A stretch of DNA of 64,000 bases from Endozoicomonas sp965232255 (GTDB lineage: Bacteria; Pseudomonadota; Gammaproteobacteria; Pseudomonadales; Endozoicomonadaceae). The notes below the pieces were generated by a model. It searched no databases and was not told the origin of the DNA. It saw only the letters and a program-made list of their open reading frames with translations. Below, one piece after another: positions 1-8,845 of the stretch. The stretch's first letter is position 1. Each line of letters starts with the position of its first letter. The DNA lies in assembly GCA_965232255.1 (NCBI GenBank), contig OZ246962.1:496001-560000 (forward strand), read 5' to 3'. The position numbers and the translations under genes were made by a program.

Positions 1-196
1 GCGTCTCAACCTTCTTATCCAGTGTCTGAACTTTGGTATCCAGCGCATCAACTTTCGCATCCAGTGTTTCGATGGCGATTTCCTGCCGTGTACTGTGCAG
101 AAATAGCCTTTTAATATGATCCTGTGAGTTTTTAACACTGATTTCTATTCTGTTAATAGTACTCCAAGGCACATCATTACGGTCATCATGATTCAT
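1..196 (-). CDS. partial hypothetical coiled-coil protein
   Basis: An open frame starts at an ATG at 194-196 and runs leftward off the edge of the window, so only about 65 N-terminal residues are visible. It begins MNHDDRNDVPWSTINRIEIS. The last 20 or so visible residues repeat a heptad-like pattern, LDAKVDALDTKVQTLDKKVE, with leucine and valine at regular spacing, which points to a coiled coil. I do not recognise the family; small coiled-coil proteins with such xLDxKV repeats are common hypotheticals. It is transcribed away from the polysaccharide island, so it is a likely left neighbour rather than a member of it. Confidence 0.5.
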   Translation of the reverse strand, partial: MNHDDRNDVPWSTINRIEISVKNSQDHIKRLFLHSTRQEIAIETLDAKVDALDTKVQTLDKKVET

Positions 197-312
197 ACGG
201 GCACTTTGTCATTATTTTTGATCCGCTGAGAATAGCAAAGGATCGAAGGTGGCACAGAGCCATCTGACGGCACATAAAAAAATTATCCAACCTCCTGATT
301 ACCTAACCAACT

Positions 313-1563
313 ATGACAACATTCAATACCGTTTCTGTTATTGGCCTGGGTTACATTGGCCTGCCCACCGCTGCCATGTTTGCATCACGAAAAATCAACG
401 TGATTGGCGTGGATATCAGTCAGCATGCTGTTGATACCATCAATGAGGGCAAAATCCACATTGTTGAGCCTGATCTGGATATGTTGGTCAGCGCCGCCGT
501 GACCGCCGGTTTTTTAAAAGCCACCACCAGGGCAGAACCCGCCGATGCCTTCCTTATCGCCGTGCCGACCCCATTCAAAGAGCACCATGAACCCGACCTT
601 AGCTACATAGAAGCAGCCTGTCACAACATTGCGCCGGTGCTCAAAAAGGGCGACTTGGTAGTTCTGGAATCCACCTCTCCGGTGGGCGCTACCGAGCAGA
701 TGGCACAATGGCTTGCTGAGGCTCGTCCTGATTTAATGGTGCCGGTGAATGAAAAGCAGCAGGGCGATATTTACATTGCCCACTGCCCGGAACGGGTTCT
801 GCCCGGACAAGTAGTGAGAGAGCTTGTGGATAACGACCGGGTGATCGGTGGCATTAACCAGGCCAGTTCTGAAAAAGCCATTGAACTCTACAAAACTTTT
901 GTAATGGGCGAATGCATTGTCACTAACGCCCGCACTGCAGAAATGGCCAAGCTGACTGAAAATGCCAGCCGGGATGTGAGCATTGCCTTTGCCAATGAGC
1001 TGTCTGTTATCTGTGATGAGTTGGACATCAATGTATGGGAACTGATTGCGTTAGCTAACCGGCATCCAAGGGTGAACATCCTGCAACCTGGCCCGGGTGT
1101 TGGTGGGCACTGCATTGCTGTTGATCCCTGGTTTATCGTCAGCAAAACTCCGGAAAAGGCCAAACTGATTCGTCAGGCTCGGGAGATAAACGACGGTAAG
1201 CCTGCATGGGTGATGGATAAGGTTAACGAAAAGGTAGAGCAATTCCTGGCTGACAATCCCAATAAAAAACGGAACGAGGTGACCATTGCCTGTTTCGGCC
1301 TGGCCTTTAAGCCGGATATCGACGACTTGAGGGAAAGCCCGGCGCTGCATATTACCAGAACGCTGGTGAATACCTCCGGGTGTAAGGTCATTGCCGTTGA
1401 ACCCAATGTAAACAGTCTGAAAGAAGATTTTGAACTGGTGAATCTGGATACGGCTTTTACTAAAGCTGACGTTTATGTGTTGCTGGTTGATCACTACCAA
1501 TTTAAGCGGTTTAAGCCTTCTGTTAAGTATGTGGTTGATACCAAGGGTGTTTGGCATAGCTAA
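313..1563 (+). CDS. wecC: UDP-N-acetyl-D-mannosamine dehydrogenase
   Basis: A 416-residue cytoplasmic enzyme that oxidises UDP-ManNAc twice at C6, using NAD+, to give UDP-ManNAcA, a donor for surface glycans such as enterobacterial common antigen. The N-terminal NAD motif GLGYIG lies at residues 11-16. The catalytic cysteine is in GVGGHCIAVDPW (about Cys267), and the C-terminal UDP-binding domain has FGLAFKPDIDDLRESP. Length and sequence match Escherichia coli WecC closely (my recollection of the family). No clear ribosome-binding site precedes the ATG. The stop overlaps the next ATG by one base (TAATG). UDP-ManNAc would need WecB, which is not in this window. Confidence 0.95.
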   Translation: MTTFNTVSVIGLGYIGLPTAAMFASRKINVIGVDISQHAVDTINEGKIHIVEPDLDMLVSAAVTAGFLKATTRAEPADAFLIAVPTPFKEHHEPDLSYIEAACHNIAPVLKKGDLVVLESTSPVGATEQMAQWLAEARPDLMVPVNEKQQGDIYIAHCPERVLPGQVVRELVDNDRVIGGINQASSEKAIELYKTFVMGECIVTNARTAEMAKLTENASRDVSIAFANELSVICDELDINVWELIALANRHPRVNILQPGPGVGGHCIAVDPWFIVSKTPEKAKLIRQAREINDGKPAWVMDKVNEKVEQFLADNPNKKRNEVTIACFGLAFKPDIDDLRESPALHITRTLVNTSGCKVIAVEPNVNSLKEDFELVNLDTAFTKADVYVLLVDHYQFKRFKPSVKYVVDTKGVWHS

Positions 1564-2111
1564 TGTCTGTCTATGAATTAATTAAGTCTGATTTATACCG
1601 GTGTTGCGGAAGTCACTCCCATATTTTATTGATTAAAAATTTACTTAATTCAAATAGGTCATTTAAATATACCTTTTGGCTGAGAATGTTGCATGCGAGG
1701 CCTATTCTGATTCGCTGGCTTGCAAAATATATGCATCGCCATTTATCAATAAAATATAATATCCAAATTCCGAAAGAGGTTGAGATTGGTCCAGGCCTCT
1801 ATTTGGGACATGGGACATCAATAATAGTAAATGCTACCGCTAAAATTGGGAAAAACTGCAACTTAAGTCAATTTGTGACGATTGGTTCAAACCATGGCAA
1901 AGCTGCCACGATTGGTGACAACTGCTATATCGGTCCAAGTGCATGCTTAGTAGAAGACATAAGTATTGGTGGGTTCTCAGTTATCGGTGCAGGCGCTGTT
2001 GTTATCAAGGATGTCCCAGCAAAAGCAACTGCGGTTGGTAACCCCGCACGCAACTTAACAAATAAAGAGCCAAGGAACTATATATTGAATCCAGTTAATG
2101 ATGTGGGATAA
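1563..2111 (+). CDS. serine acetyltransferase-like hexapeptide acyltransferase
   Basis: 182 residues, translationally coupled to wecC through a TAATG overlap. The first 70 or so residues are helical. From about residue 75 the left-handed beta-helix hexapeptide pattern appears (EIGPGLYLGHGTSIIVNA, KIGKNCNLSQFVTIGS, TIGDNCYIGPSACL, SIGGFSVIGAGAVV) and ends in the usual VGNPAR. This is the fold of serine O-acetyltransferase and of the exopolysaccharide acetyltransferases derived from it. The position inside a glycan operon makes O- or N-acetylation of a sugar more likely than cysteine biosynthesis. The acceptor cannot be named from sequence. Confidence 0.75.
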   Translation: MSVYELIKSDLYRCCGSHSHILLIKNLLNSNRSFKYTFWLRMLHARPILIRWLAKYMHRHLSIKYNIQIPKEVEIGPGLYLGHGTSIIVNATAKIGKNCNLSQFVTIGSNHGKAATIGDNCYIGPSACLVEDISIGGFSVIGAGAVVIKDVPAKATAVGNPARNLTNKEPRNYILNPVNDVG

Positions 2112-2198
2112 AAAATGTAACTGCTCATTTTTTGTAGGCAAAAGTGCCCATTTTGAGAAAGTTGTCCTTGATTTTACTGAGCTGTAGCCAATCACAGA

Positions 2199-2220
2199 CA
2201 AAATTCGCCTGCGAATTTTG
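2199..2220. repeat. perfect 10-bp inverted repeat
   Basis: CAAAATTCGC at 2199-2208 is mirrored by GCGAATTTTG at 2211-2220 with 2 bp between. It lies in the 230-bp gap between the SAT-like gene and rfbB. No T-run follows, so it is more likely an operator, a cruciform or the relic of an element end than a terminator. Confidence 0.6.
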
Positions 2221-2233
2221 AATAGTTACCATT

Positions 2234-2262
2234 TTGTCGCAAACTTTTTCTATAAATATCTA
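2234..2262 (+). promoter_or_regulatory. possible promoter for rfbB
   Basis: TTGTCG (2234-2239) and TATCTA (2257-2262) are separated by 17 bp in an AT-rich stretch about 80 bp upstream of the rfbB start. This resembles a sigma-70 promoter. The gap after the tightly coupled wecC pair makes an internal promoter reasonable. Evidence is the motif only. Confidence 0.3.
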
Positions 2263-2343
2263 TAACCCTCAAACAGTTAGATCCTCTCTCCCAAGGAATT
2301 GCTGTAGTTAATTATGTATTTGATACCAAAGGAACCTGGTGAT

Positions 2344-3417
2344 ATGGCTAAAACAATTCTGATCACAGGAGGTGCAGGCTTTATAGGTTCAGCATTAGTC
2401 CGACACTTGATTGTTAATACAGACAACCATGTTATTAATGTTGATAAGCTAACCTATGCTGGAAACTTAGAGTCATTAAGTTCAGTCACAGACAATAGCC
2501 GTTATTACTTTGTTCAGGCTGATATCTGCAATGCAGATATTATGGCTCACACCTTTGCCGAGTTTCAGCCAGACTTGGTAATGCACCTGGCAGCAGAAAG
2601 CCATGTAGATCGATCTATTGATGGGCCTGCAGAATTTATCCGGACCAATATTGTTGGCACTTGTACTCTGCTAGAAGTGACCAGAGAATACTGGAATAAA
2701 CTCGATGAGGATAAAAAGTCGGGCTTTCGATTTCACCATATTTCTACCGATGAAGTGTATGGCGACTTGGAAAGTACTGATGACCTGTTTACGGAAGAAA
2801 CCCCATATGCCCCAAGCTCTCCTTATTCAGCTAGCAAAGCAAGCTCAGACCATCTGGTAAGAGCATGGTACCGAACCTACGGTTTGCCGATTATTGTTAC
2901 CAATTGCTCAAATAATTACGGGCCTTATCATTTTCCTGAAAAGCTAATTCCGCTGGTAATTTTAAATGCATTGGAAGGAAAACCACTGCCTATTTATGGC
3001 AAGGGTGAACAAATCCGTGACTGGCTCTATGTAGAAGACCATGTCCGAGCACTTTATAAAGTAGCCATCGAAGGTAAAGTAGGTGAAACCTATAACATTG
3101 GTGGGAAAAATGAAAAGCAGAACATAGAAGTAGTACAAACCATCTGCGCTTTGCTAGAAGAATTAGTGCCAAATAAGCCAGAAAATGTTGCTGCCTATAA
3201 AGATCTCATAACTTTCGTCACAGACCGTCCGGGTCATGACCTTCGCTATGCCATTGATGCTCGCAAAATCGAGCGGGAACTCGGTTGGAAACCTACAGAA
3301 ACATTTGAAACCGGTCTGAGAAAAACCATGCAATGGTATCTGGACAATAGCAAATGGTGCCAACATGTGCAGGATGGCAGTTATCGACGCGAACGTTTGG
3401 GCTCTATTAAGGAGTAA
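2344..3417 (+). CDS. rfbB: dTDP-glucose 4,6-dehydratase
   Basis: Converts dTDP-glucose to dTDP-4-keto-6-deoxyglucose, the branch point for dTDP-6-deoxysugars. A short-chain dehydrogenase fold: NAD motif GGAGFIG at residues 9-15, TDE triad at about 135-137, and the YxxxK pair at Tyr161/Lys165. I chose the ATG at 2344 because AAAGGA sits 10 bases upstream and the protein then starts MAKTILITGG like other family members; an in-frame ATG at 2314 would add ten atypical residues. 357 residues is normal. rfbA follows 3 bp after the stop. The sequence is equally close to the ECA paralogue RffG. Confidence 0.95.
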   Translation: MAKTILITGGAGFIGSALVRHLIVNTDNHVINVDKLTYAGNLESLSSVTDNSRYYFVQADICNADIMAHTFAEFQPDLVMHLAAESHVDRSIDGPAEFIRTNIVGTCTLLEVTREYWNKLDEDKKSGFRFHHISTDEVYGDLESTDDLFTEETPYAPSSPYSASKASSDHLVRAWYRTYGLPIIVTNCSNNYGPYHFPEKLIPLVILNALEGKPLPIYGKGEQIRDWLYVEDHVRALYKVAIEGKVGETYNIGGKNEKQNIEVVQTICALLEELVPNKPENVAAYKDLITFVTDRPGHDLRYAIDARKIERELGWKPTETFETGLRKTMQWYLDNSKWCQHVQDGSYRRERLGSIKE

Positions 3418-3420
3418 ACC

Positions 3421-4302
3421 ATGAAAGGAATTATCTTGGCCGGTGGCAGCGGCACCCGGTTACACCCAATTACTAAAGGGGTCTCCAAACAACTCCTACC
3501 GGTTTATGACAAACCGATGATCTATTACCCACTCTCAGTGCTGATGTTGGCTGGTATCCAGGATATCCTGGTGATTACCACCCCTGAAGATCAGGTGCAT
3601 TTTTATAATGTACTGGGTGATGGCAGCCAGTTTGGTATTAACCTGAGTTATGCGATTCAAGCTGAACCAAAAGGCTTGGTACAAGCCTTTACCATAGGCA
3701 AAAGCTTTATTGGTAATGATCGGGTGGCTCTGGTACTGGGTGATAATATTTTCTATGGTCAGGGCTTTACTCCAAAACTACAGGAAGCTGCAGCCAGAGA
3801 AGAAGGCGCAACAGTCTTCGGCTATCAGGTGGGCGACCCAGAACGATTTGGTGTCGTCGCATTTGATGAGCATGGCAAAGCTACTTCCATTGAAGAAAAA
3901 CCAAAAAAGCCGAAGTCTCACCACGCCGTTACCGGACTGTATTTTTACGATAACAATGTCGTCAACTTAGCTCGGGAAATCAAACCATCAGAACGGGGTG
4001 AGCTGGAAATTACCGACTTAAACCGTGTCTATATGGAACATAACCAGCTTCACGTAGAACTACTAGGTAGGGGCTTTGCGTGGCTGGATACTGGTACACA
4101 TGATGCACTTCTTGAGGCAGGCCATTTTATTCAGACAATTGAGCTCCGTCAGGGAATGAAAGTCGCCTGTCTGGAGGAAATAGCGTTCAACAACAACTGG
4201 CTCACGCTCAGTGCTATCCACAGCAAAGGCGAGGCTCTGAATAAAACCAGCTATGGCCAATACCTATTAAGGCTAGCGTTCGAAGCGAAACAAGCAGGAT
4301 GA
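3421..4302 (+). CDS. rfbA: glucose-1-phosphate thymidylyltransferase
   Basis: Forms dTDP-glucose from dTTP and glucose-1-phosphate and supplies RfbB. 293 residues, the usual length. The nucleotide-binding loop GGSGTRLHPIT is at residues 8-18, the metal/substrate segment is VLGDNIFYG, and EEKPKKPKS and GFAWLDTGTHDAL are conserved family blocks. It sits 3 bp after rfbB and its stop overlaps the fdtA start by 4 bp, so the dTDP-sugar genes are co-translated. RffH is the near-identical alternative name. Confidence 0.95.
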   Translation: MKGIILAGGSGTRLHPITKGVSKQLLPVYDKPMIYYPLSVLMLAGIQDILVITTPEDQVHFYNVLGDGSQFGINLSYAIQAEPKGLVQAFTIGKSFIGNDRVALVLGDNIFYGQGFTPKLQEAAAREEGATVFGYQVGDPERFGVVAFDEHGKATSIEEKPKKPKSHHAVTGLYFYDNNVVNLAREIKPSERGELEITDLNRVYMEHNQLHVELLGRGFAWLDTGTHDALLEAGHFIQTIELRQGMKVACLEEIAFNNNWLTLSAIHSKGEALNKTSYGQYLLRLAFEAKQAG

Positions 4303-4700
4303 ATATGGTACCAGAGTTTATCCATTTTAAAGAGATGACAGATGGACGGGGAGGATTGGTCGCACTGCAACAGAACCAAAATATCCCTTTCGAAATCAAA
4401 CGAGTCTATTACATCTATGGCACACCGGAAAAGACTCGCCGAGGTTATCATGCCCATAAAGCGTTAGAGCAGGTGGCTGTCTGTGTCAAAGGCGCTTGTT
4501 CATTCTTACTGGATAATGGTAGGGAAAAGTTAGTATGCCAATTGGACTCACCAACCATCGGTCTCTATATAGGCAACAATATCTGGCGTGAAATGTATGA
4601 CTTCACTGAAGACTGTGTGCTGATGGTGTTGGCCAGTGAGTTATACGATGAAGCGGATTATATTCGCGAATATAACCAGTTTTTACAGGCAGTAAGTTGA
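4299..4700 (+). CDS. fdtA: dTDP-4-keto-6-deoxyglucose 3,4-isomerase, FdtA type
   Basis: A 133-residue cupin of the WxcM-like/FdtA family, which isomerises dTDP-4-keto-6-deoxyglucose to the 3-keto sugar used for Fuc3NAc or Qui3NAc. Family signs are the N-terminal DGRGGLVALQQNQNIPF, the histidine-bearing RRGYHAHKALEQ and the terminal YDEADYIREY. It overlaps rfbA by 4 bp and the downstream acetyltransferase by 4 bp. FdtA (galacto product) and QdtA (gluco product) differ by few residues, so the stereochemistry is not certain. Confidence 0.85.
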   Translation: MNMVPEFIHFKEMTDGRGGLVALQQNQNIPFEIKRVYYIYGTPEKTRRGYHAHKALEQVAVCVKGACSFLLDNGREKLVCQLDSPTIGLYIGNNIWREMYDFTEDCVLMVLASELYDEADYIREYNQFLQAVS

Positions 4701-5140
4701 TGTTTATTCACCCTCTGTCCGATGTGCAATCTGAAAATATCGGTGACGACTCAAGGATTTGGCAGTTCTGTGTGGTTTTGCCCAAAGCTGTGATTGGCAA
4801 TAACGTCAATATCTGTTCCCACTGTCTTATTGAAAATGATGTGGTGATTGGTCATAACGTCACGGTTAAAAGTGGCGTACAAATCTGGGATGGTATTACC
4901 ATCGAAGATGATGTTTTTATTGGGCCGAACGTTACGTTCACTAATGATAAAACACCTCGCTCCAAACAATATCCGGATACATTCCTGAAAACGCGAGTAT
5001 GTAAAGGTGCTTCAATCGGAGCTAATGCTACCATTCTCCCAGGAATTACTATTGGAGCAGGGGCCATGATCGGGGCTGGTGCAGTGGTCACCAAAGATGT
5101 TCCAGCCAATCTGACCGTTTATGGAAACCCCGCCAGTTAG
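4697..5140 (+). CDS. FdtC/WbbJ-like sugar N-acetyltransferase
   Basis: A 147-residue hexapeptide-repeat acetyltransferase in the position of FdtC, which acetylates the 3-amino group of dTDP-3-amino-3,6-dideoxygalactose. The repeats run nearly end to end (AVIGNNVNICSHCLIENDVVIG, then GASIGANATILPG, TIGAGAMIGAGAVVT). The family block FTNDKTPRSKQYP is present. The C-terminus is cut close after VYGNPAS, where relatives usually continue AK plus a few residues; this is mild shortening and probably harmless. It overlaps fdtA by 4 bp. Confidence 0.8.
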   Translation: MMFIHPLSDVQSENIGDDSRIWQFCVVLPKAVIGNNVNICSHCLIENDVVIGHNVTVKSGVQIWDGITIEDDVFIGPNVTFTNDKTPRSKQYPDTFLKTRVCKGASIGANATILPGITIGAGAMIGAGAVVTKDVPANLTVYGNPAS

Positions 5141-5162
5141 TTTTTACTCTAAAGCCAATACC

Positions 5163-6263
5163 ATGATTCCATTTTTAGATTTAAAATCCATTAACGCCCA
5201 ATACCGAGAAGATCTGATTGAAGCCGCTACAAGAGTAATCGACTCCGGTTGGTATATTCTTGGCAATGAAGTAGAGCAGTTTGAAAAAGAGTTTGCTCAG
5301 TATTGCCAGAGTGAGTACTGTCTGGGTGTAGCTAACGGACTTGATGCACTGATCCTGATCCTTCGAGCATATAAAGAGTTGGGCATCATGACTGAAGGTG
5401 ATGAAGTAATTGTCCCCGCCAATACCTATATCGCCTCAATTCTGGCCATCTCTGAAAATGGTTTAAAGCCGGTACTTGTAGAACCAGATCTGCAAACCTA
5501 CAACCTAAACCCAATCCTTATTGAACAGCATATTACCGAGAGAACCAAGGCTATTCTATCAGTTCATCTTTATGGTCAGGTTACTGATATGGATGAAATT
5601 AATGCCATCGCTAAAAGGCATAAGCTGAAGGTGATTGAAGATTGCGCTCAGGCTCATGGTGCGCTTTATAAAGGTAAGAAAGTAGGCAGCCTTGGAGATG
5701 CTGCCGGATTCAGCTTCTACCCTGGTAAGAATCTGGGCGCTTTGGGTGATGCTGGTGCGATAACAACATCTGATCCGGAGCTGGCACAAACAATCAAAGC
5801 CATTCGTAACTATGGTTCCCATGAAAAATATAAAAACCTTTATAAAGGCGTTAACAGTCGTCTGGATGAAATGCAGGCAGCTCTGCTCAGGGTGAAACTG
5901 CGATATCTGGATAAAGAGACTGAACAACGTCGACAATCTGCCAATCAGTATTTGAAAGGCATTACTAATCCTGATATCACTTTGCCCACAGTTTCAGCAC
6001 CAGAAGCGCATGTATGGCACTTGTTTGTGGTACGTTGTGCATACAGAGAGAAACTGGCGAGCTATCTAAATAAGCAGGGCATACAGACCGTTATTCACTA
6101 TCCTGTTGCTCCTCATCACCAGCCAGCTTATCGTGAATATGCAGAATTGCTACTACCCATCACAGAAGCGATTCACAGAGAAGTACTAAGTCTACCGATG
6201 AGTCCGATTATATCATCCGAACATATAAAAATAATTCTGGAAATTATTAATGATTATCAATAA
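5163..6263 (+). CDS. fdtB: dTDP-3-keto-6-deoxyhexose aminotransferase, FdtB type
   Basis: A PLP-dependent DegT/DnrJ/EryC1/StrS-family aminotransferase that would aminate the FdtA product at C3 using glutamate. The PLP lysine lies in FYPGKNLGALGDAGA (about Lys189). VIEDCAQAHGA and NYGSHEKY are further family blocks. I chose the ATG at 5163 because the protein then opens MIPFLDLK, the canonical start; an earlier ATG at 5121 would overlap the acetyltransferase gene and add 14 odd residues. 366 residues is normal. FdtA, FdtB and the FdtC-like protein together support a dTDP-Fuc3NAc pathway. Confidence 0.88.
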   Translation: MIPFLDLKSINAQYREDLIEAATRVIDSGWYILGNEVEQFEKEFAQYCQSEYCLGVANGLDALILILRAYKELGIMTEGDEVIVPANTYIASILAISENGLKPVLVEPDLQTYNLNPILIEQHITERTKAILSVHLYGQVTDMDEINAIAKRHKLKVIEDCAQAHGALYKGKKVGSLGDAAGFSFYPGKNLGALGDAGAITTSDPELAQTIKAIRNYGSHEKYKNLYKGVNSRLDEMQAALLRVKLRYLDKETEQRRQSANQYLKGITNPDITLPTVSAPEAHVWHLFVVRCAYREKLASYLNKQGIQTVIHYPVAPHHQPAYREYAELLLPITEAIHREVLSLPMSPIISSEHIKIILEIINDYQ

Positions 6264-6377
6264 TAGCCACATGAAATTGAAGCTGTCATATGTGCCGATG
6301 CAAGCCTCGCACATGAGAAGCTGCCATTTGCCATTTACAAATATTTATCACCACTTTAAATTAAAACTCATATATCC

Positions 6378-7850
6378 GTGAAAATAGAATCAATTGATAA
6401 AGATCCAGAATACAGTAATCGTTCAATAATGCGAGCGACTGTTATTTTGGGGTCGTCATCGTTTATTCAATTACTTGCATCTGTTGTTCGCACAAAATTA
6501 CTGGCAATACTGCTTGGTCCTTCAGGAATTGGACTTGCAAGTGTTTTAAATAACTTTATGGCAACCAGTTCAACTTTTTTTGATATGGGAGCAGGGACCA
6601 GCGCTACAAGAGAAGTTGCTGGATCTGAAAAATCTGAACATAAGATAGATACTATAGGTAAAGCTAAGCATACAATTATTAAACTTAGCTGGATACTTGG
6701 AATTATAGCCTGTATTTCTACAATAATTTTTTCAAAACAAGTCAGCATTTTTATTTTTGGTGATGATAACTTTAAGGCAGTAATTAAAATACTTGCGTTT
6801 GGCATTTTATTTAGTGTCGTTGCTAATGTGCAAGTTGCATTCCTGAACGGCCTTAGGCGTATTGGTGATTTGGCAAAGTGTACCGTCATTGGTAGTGTTT
6901 TCGGCACACTGGTAGCTGTACTTATCGCCTGGAAATATCGTGAAGCAGGCGTTGTCTATTATGTTATTACAGTACCAATCATAACTTATCTAACAACCCT
7001 ATATTTTATTCATCGTCTAGGAATTAAAAGAGTCAAAATATCAAGCAATCAATTTCCAATTCAAGCTATAAAAATTATGCAGCTTGGCGTGCCTCTAATG
7101 CTTTCGGCCGTTCTTGGTCAATTGACAATGCTGGCTATTCGTGGGCAAATCGTTATTAAGCTGGGGCTTTCCTCAGTTGGTTTGTTTGAGGTTGCCTGGG
7201 GTATAACCGGGACTTACATTGGGTTAGTACTTTCTGCCATGGTAAGAGAATATTATCCAAGGCTAGTGACTCTAACCAATGACCAGTCGGCTACAAATGC
7301 GGCTGTTAATCAACAGGTATTAATAGTTCTTTGGCTGACAACACCATTGTTATTGGGTATTTCTGCCTTAGCCCCGTTGGTAATAAGTACTCTTTATTCC
7401 AGTGAATTTCTTTTAATCGCAGATACATTACGATGGATGGCTCTTGGTACAGTGCTAAAAGTTGTTGTCTGGGCAATGGGTTTTGTTTGGCTATCCCGTG
7501 GCTTAACGAAATACGTTATGTTTGATGCAATTTTAAGTAACTTTATACTCTTTGGTGGAGTAACAATATTTTTGGATACATTTGGAATTGATTTTATCGG
7601 ATGGCTCTATACTTTTAATTATGTAATCATCTTCTTTTACACAAAGTTTTTTGTCAAAAAAATATCCGGATTTATTATGCAACGTAATGTGCAATATGAG
7701 TTATTCATATTAATTACAGCATGCATCCTATGCATACTATTAAATCATTATATCGCATCATCACAGGCAATGATTATTGGTGCTTTGTTAACAGCTACCC
7801 TTTCATTAAGAGCAGCACTAAAACTCCATCAGTTATATACAACAAAATGA
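6378..7850 (+). CDS. wzx: O-antigen flippase, Wzx family
   Basis: 490 residues rich in hydrophobic segments, about 12-14 predicted transmembrane helices. The opening SSSFIQLLASVVRTKLLAILLGPSGIG pattern matches the polysaccharide biosynthesis/Wzx (MATE-like) superfamily, which moves undecaprenyl-linked repeat units across the inner membrane. The assigned start is GTG at 6378 without an obvious ribosome-binding site; ATG at 6429 (residue 18, MRATVILG) is a credible alternative. The stop overlaps the downstream glycosyltransferase ATG (ATGA). Base composition drops from this gene onward compared with rfbA. Confidence 0.85.
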   Translation: MKIESIDKDPEYSNRSIMRATVILGSSSFIQLLASVVRTKLLAILLGPSGIGLASVLNNFMATSSTFFDMGAGTSATREVAGSEKSEHKIDTIGKAKHTIIKLSWILGIIACISTIIFSKQVSIFIFGDDNFKAVIKILAFGILFSVVANVQVAFLNGLRRIGDLAKCTVIGSVFGTLVAVLIAWKYREAGVVYYVITVPIITYLTTLYFIHRLGIKRVKISSNQFPIQAIKIMQLGVPLMLSAVLGQLTMLAIRGQIVIKLGLSSVGLFEVAWGITGTYIGLVLSAMVREYYPRLVTLTNDQSATNAAVNQQVLIVLWLTTPLLLGISALAPLVISTLYSSEFLLIADTLRWMALGTVLKVVVWAMGFVWLSRGLTKYVMFDAILSNFILFGGVTIFLDTFGIDFIGWLYTFNYVIIFFYTKFFVKKISGFIMQRNVQYELFILITACILCILLNHYIASSQAMIIGALLTATLSLRAALKLHQLYTTK

Positions 7851-8845
7851 ACGATTCTTTGACAAGAAAGCCATTAATTACTTTTGCATTGTTTGCTTAC
7901 AACCAAGAAGAATTTATTAAAGAAGCAGTTATTTCGACATTCTCTCAAACCTATTCTCCATTGGAGATCATTCTTAGTGATGATTGCTCTAATGACAATA
8001 CATTTTCTATTATGGAGGATCTTGCCAGTAACTACTCCGGACCACATATCATCAAACTGAACCGAAATCCGGTCAACCTTGGTATAGGGAGCCATGTTAA
8101 TAAGCTAGTTGAACTGGCAGCAGGTGAATTAATCGTTGCCGGAGCGGGTGATGATATATCAGAAAACAACAGAGTTGATGTCATTGCTGACAAATGGCTA
8201 ACATCTGAAAAAGAAATTTTCTCTATTCACTCATATGCATCCGTAATTAACAAAAATTCAGAAATGATAGGTATAAATAAATCAGCCCAACATCAATATC
8301 TAGAAAATGCAGAATCATTTCTCAAGGGAGATGCCCGTCTTTTAGGAGCCACACATGCTTTCTCCAAGAAAGTATTTGAACAGTTTGGACCACTGAATGA
8401 TAAAGTTGTTTACGAAGATACTGTAATACCTTTTCGGTCTTTACTGCTAGGTTCAGTACTCTATATAGATCAACCTTTAGTTAGGCACCGGATTGGCGGA
8501 ATCTCAAATAGTTATGCATTGTTAAATGAATTTAATTTACATGAGTCTTTATACTCAAAAACGCAACTATTGGCAAAGCGTGCAATAGCATGCTCCAAGC
8601 AAAGGACTAAAGATATTAAAAAAATAAATGCGCCTGATGAACTATTAACATTAGAAGAAAAAAGATTAGCTCAGCTTATTTTGATGGAAGACTTAAGTAA
8701 TAAAAGAAATATTATAAAGTCTATGATTAAAGCTTTTTTTAAAGGAGCTGGTTTTTACTATACCACTCGTTTCTCTCTTAAATATATCTTTCCAGAAGTA
8801 TATCGAAAGCATATGTTACGAAAATATCAGGAGCAATCAAGATAA
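7847..8845 (+). CDS. family 2 glycosyltransferase
   Basis: A GT-A fold transferase of about 332 residues. The N-terminal ITFALFAYNQEEFIKEAV, then SPLEIILSDDCSNDNT with the DD motif, and AGAGDDIS as the likely DXD metal site are typical of GT2. The C-terminal third is helical and basic. I chose ATG at 7847, which forms an ATGA overlap with the flippase stop and gives MNDSLTRKPLITFALF; the longer frame from 7721 lies inside the wzx coding sequence. Donor and acceptor cannot be told from the sequence. Confidence 0.82.
   Translation: MNDSLTRKPLITFALFAYNQEEFIKEAVISTFSQTYSPLEIILSDDCSNDNTFSIMEDLASNYSGPHIIKLNRNPVNLGIGSHVNKLVELAAGELIVAGAGDDISENNRVDVIADKWLTSEKEIFSIHSYASVINKNSEMIGINKSAQHQYLENAESFLKGDARLLGATHAFSKKVFEQFGPLNDKVVYEDTVIPFRSLLLGSVLYIDQPLVRHRIGGISNSYALLNEFNLHESLYSKTQLLAKRAIACSKQRTKDIKKINAPDELLTLEEKRLAQLILMEDLSNKRNIIKSMIKAFFKGAGFYYTTRFSLKYIFPEVYRKHMLRKYQEQSR

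Noticed and set aside
1..312. JUMPstart/ops element before the polysaccharide cluster
   Set aside because: I looked for GGCGGTAGC-type sequence upstream of wecC and rfbB and did not find it.
249..434. Plus-strand open frame overlapping the start of wecC
   Set aside because: It lies in another frame of wecC and its translation has no family resemblance.
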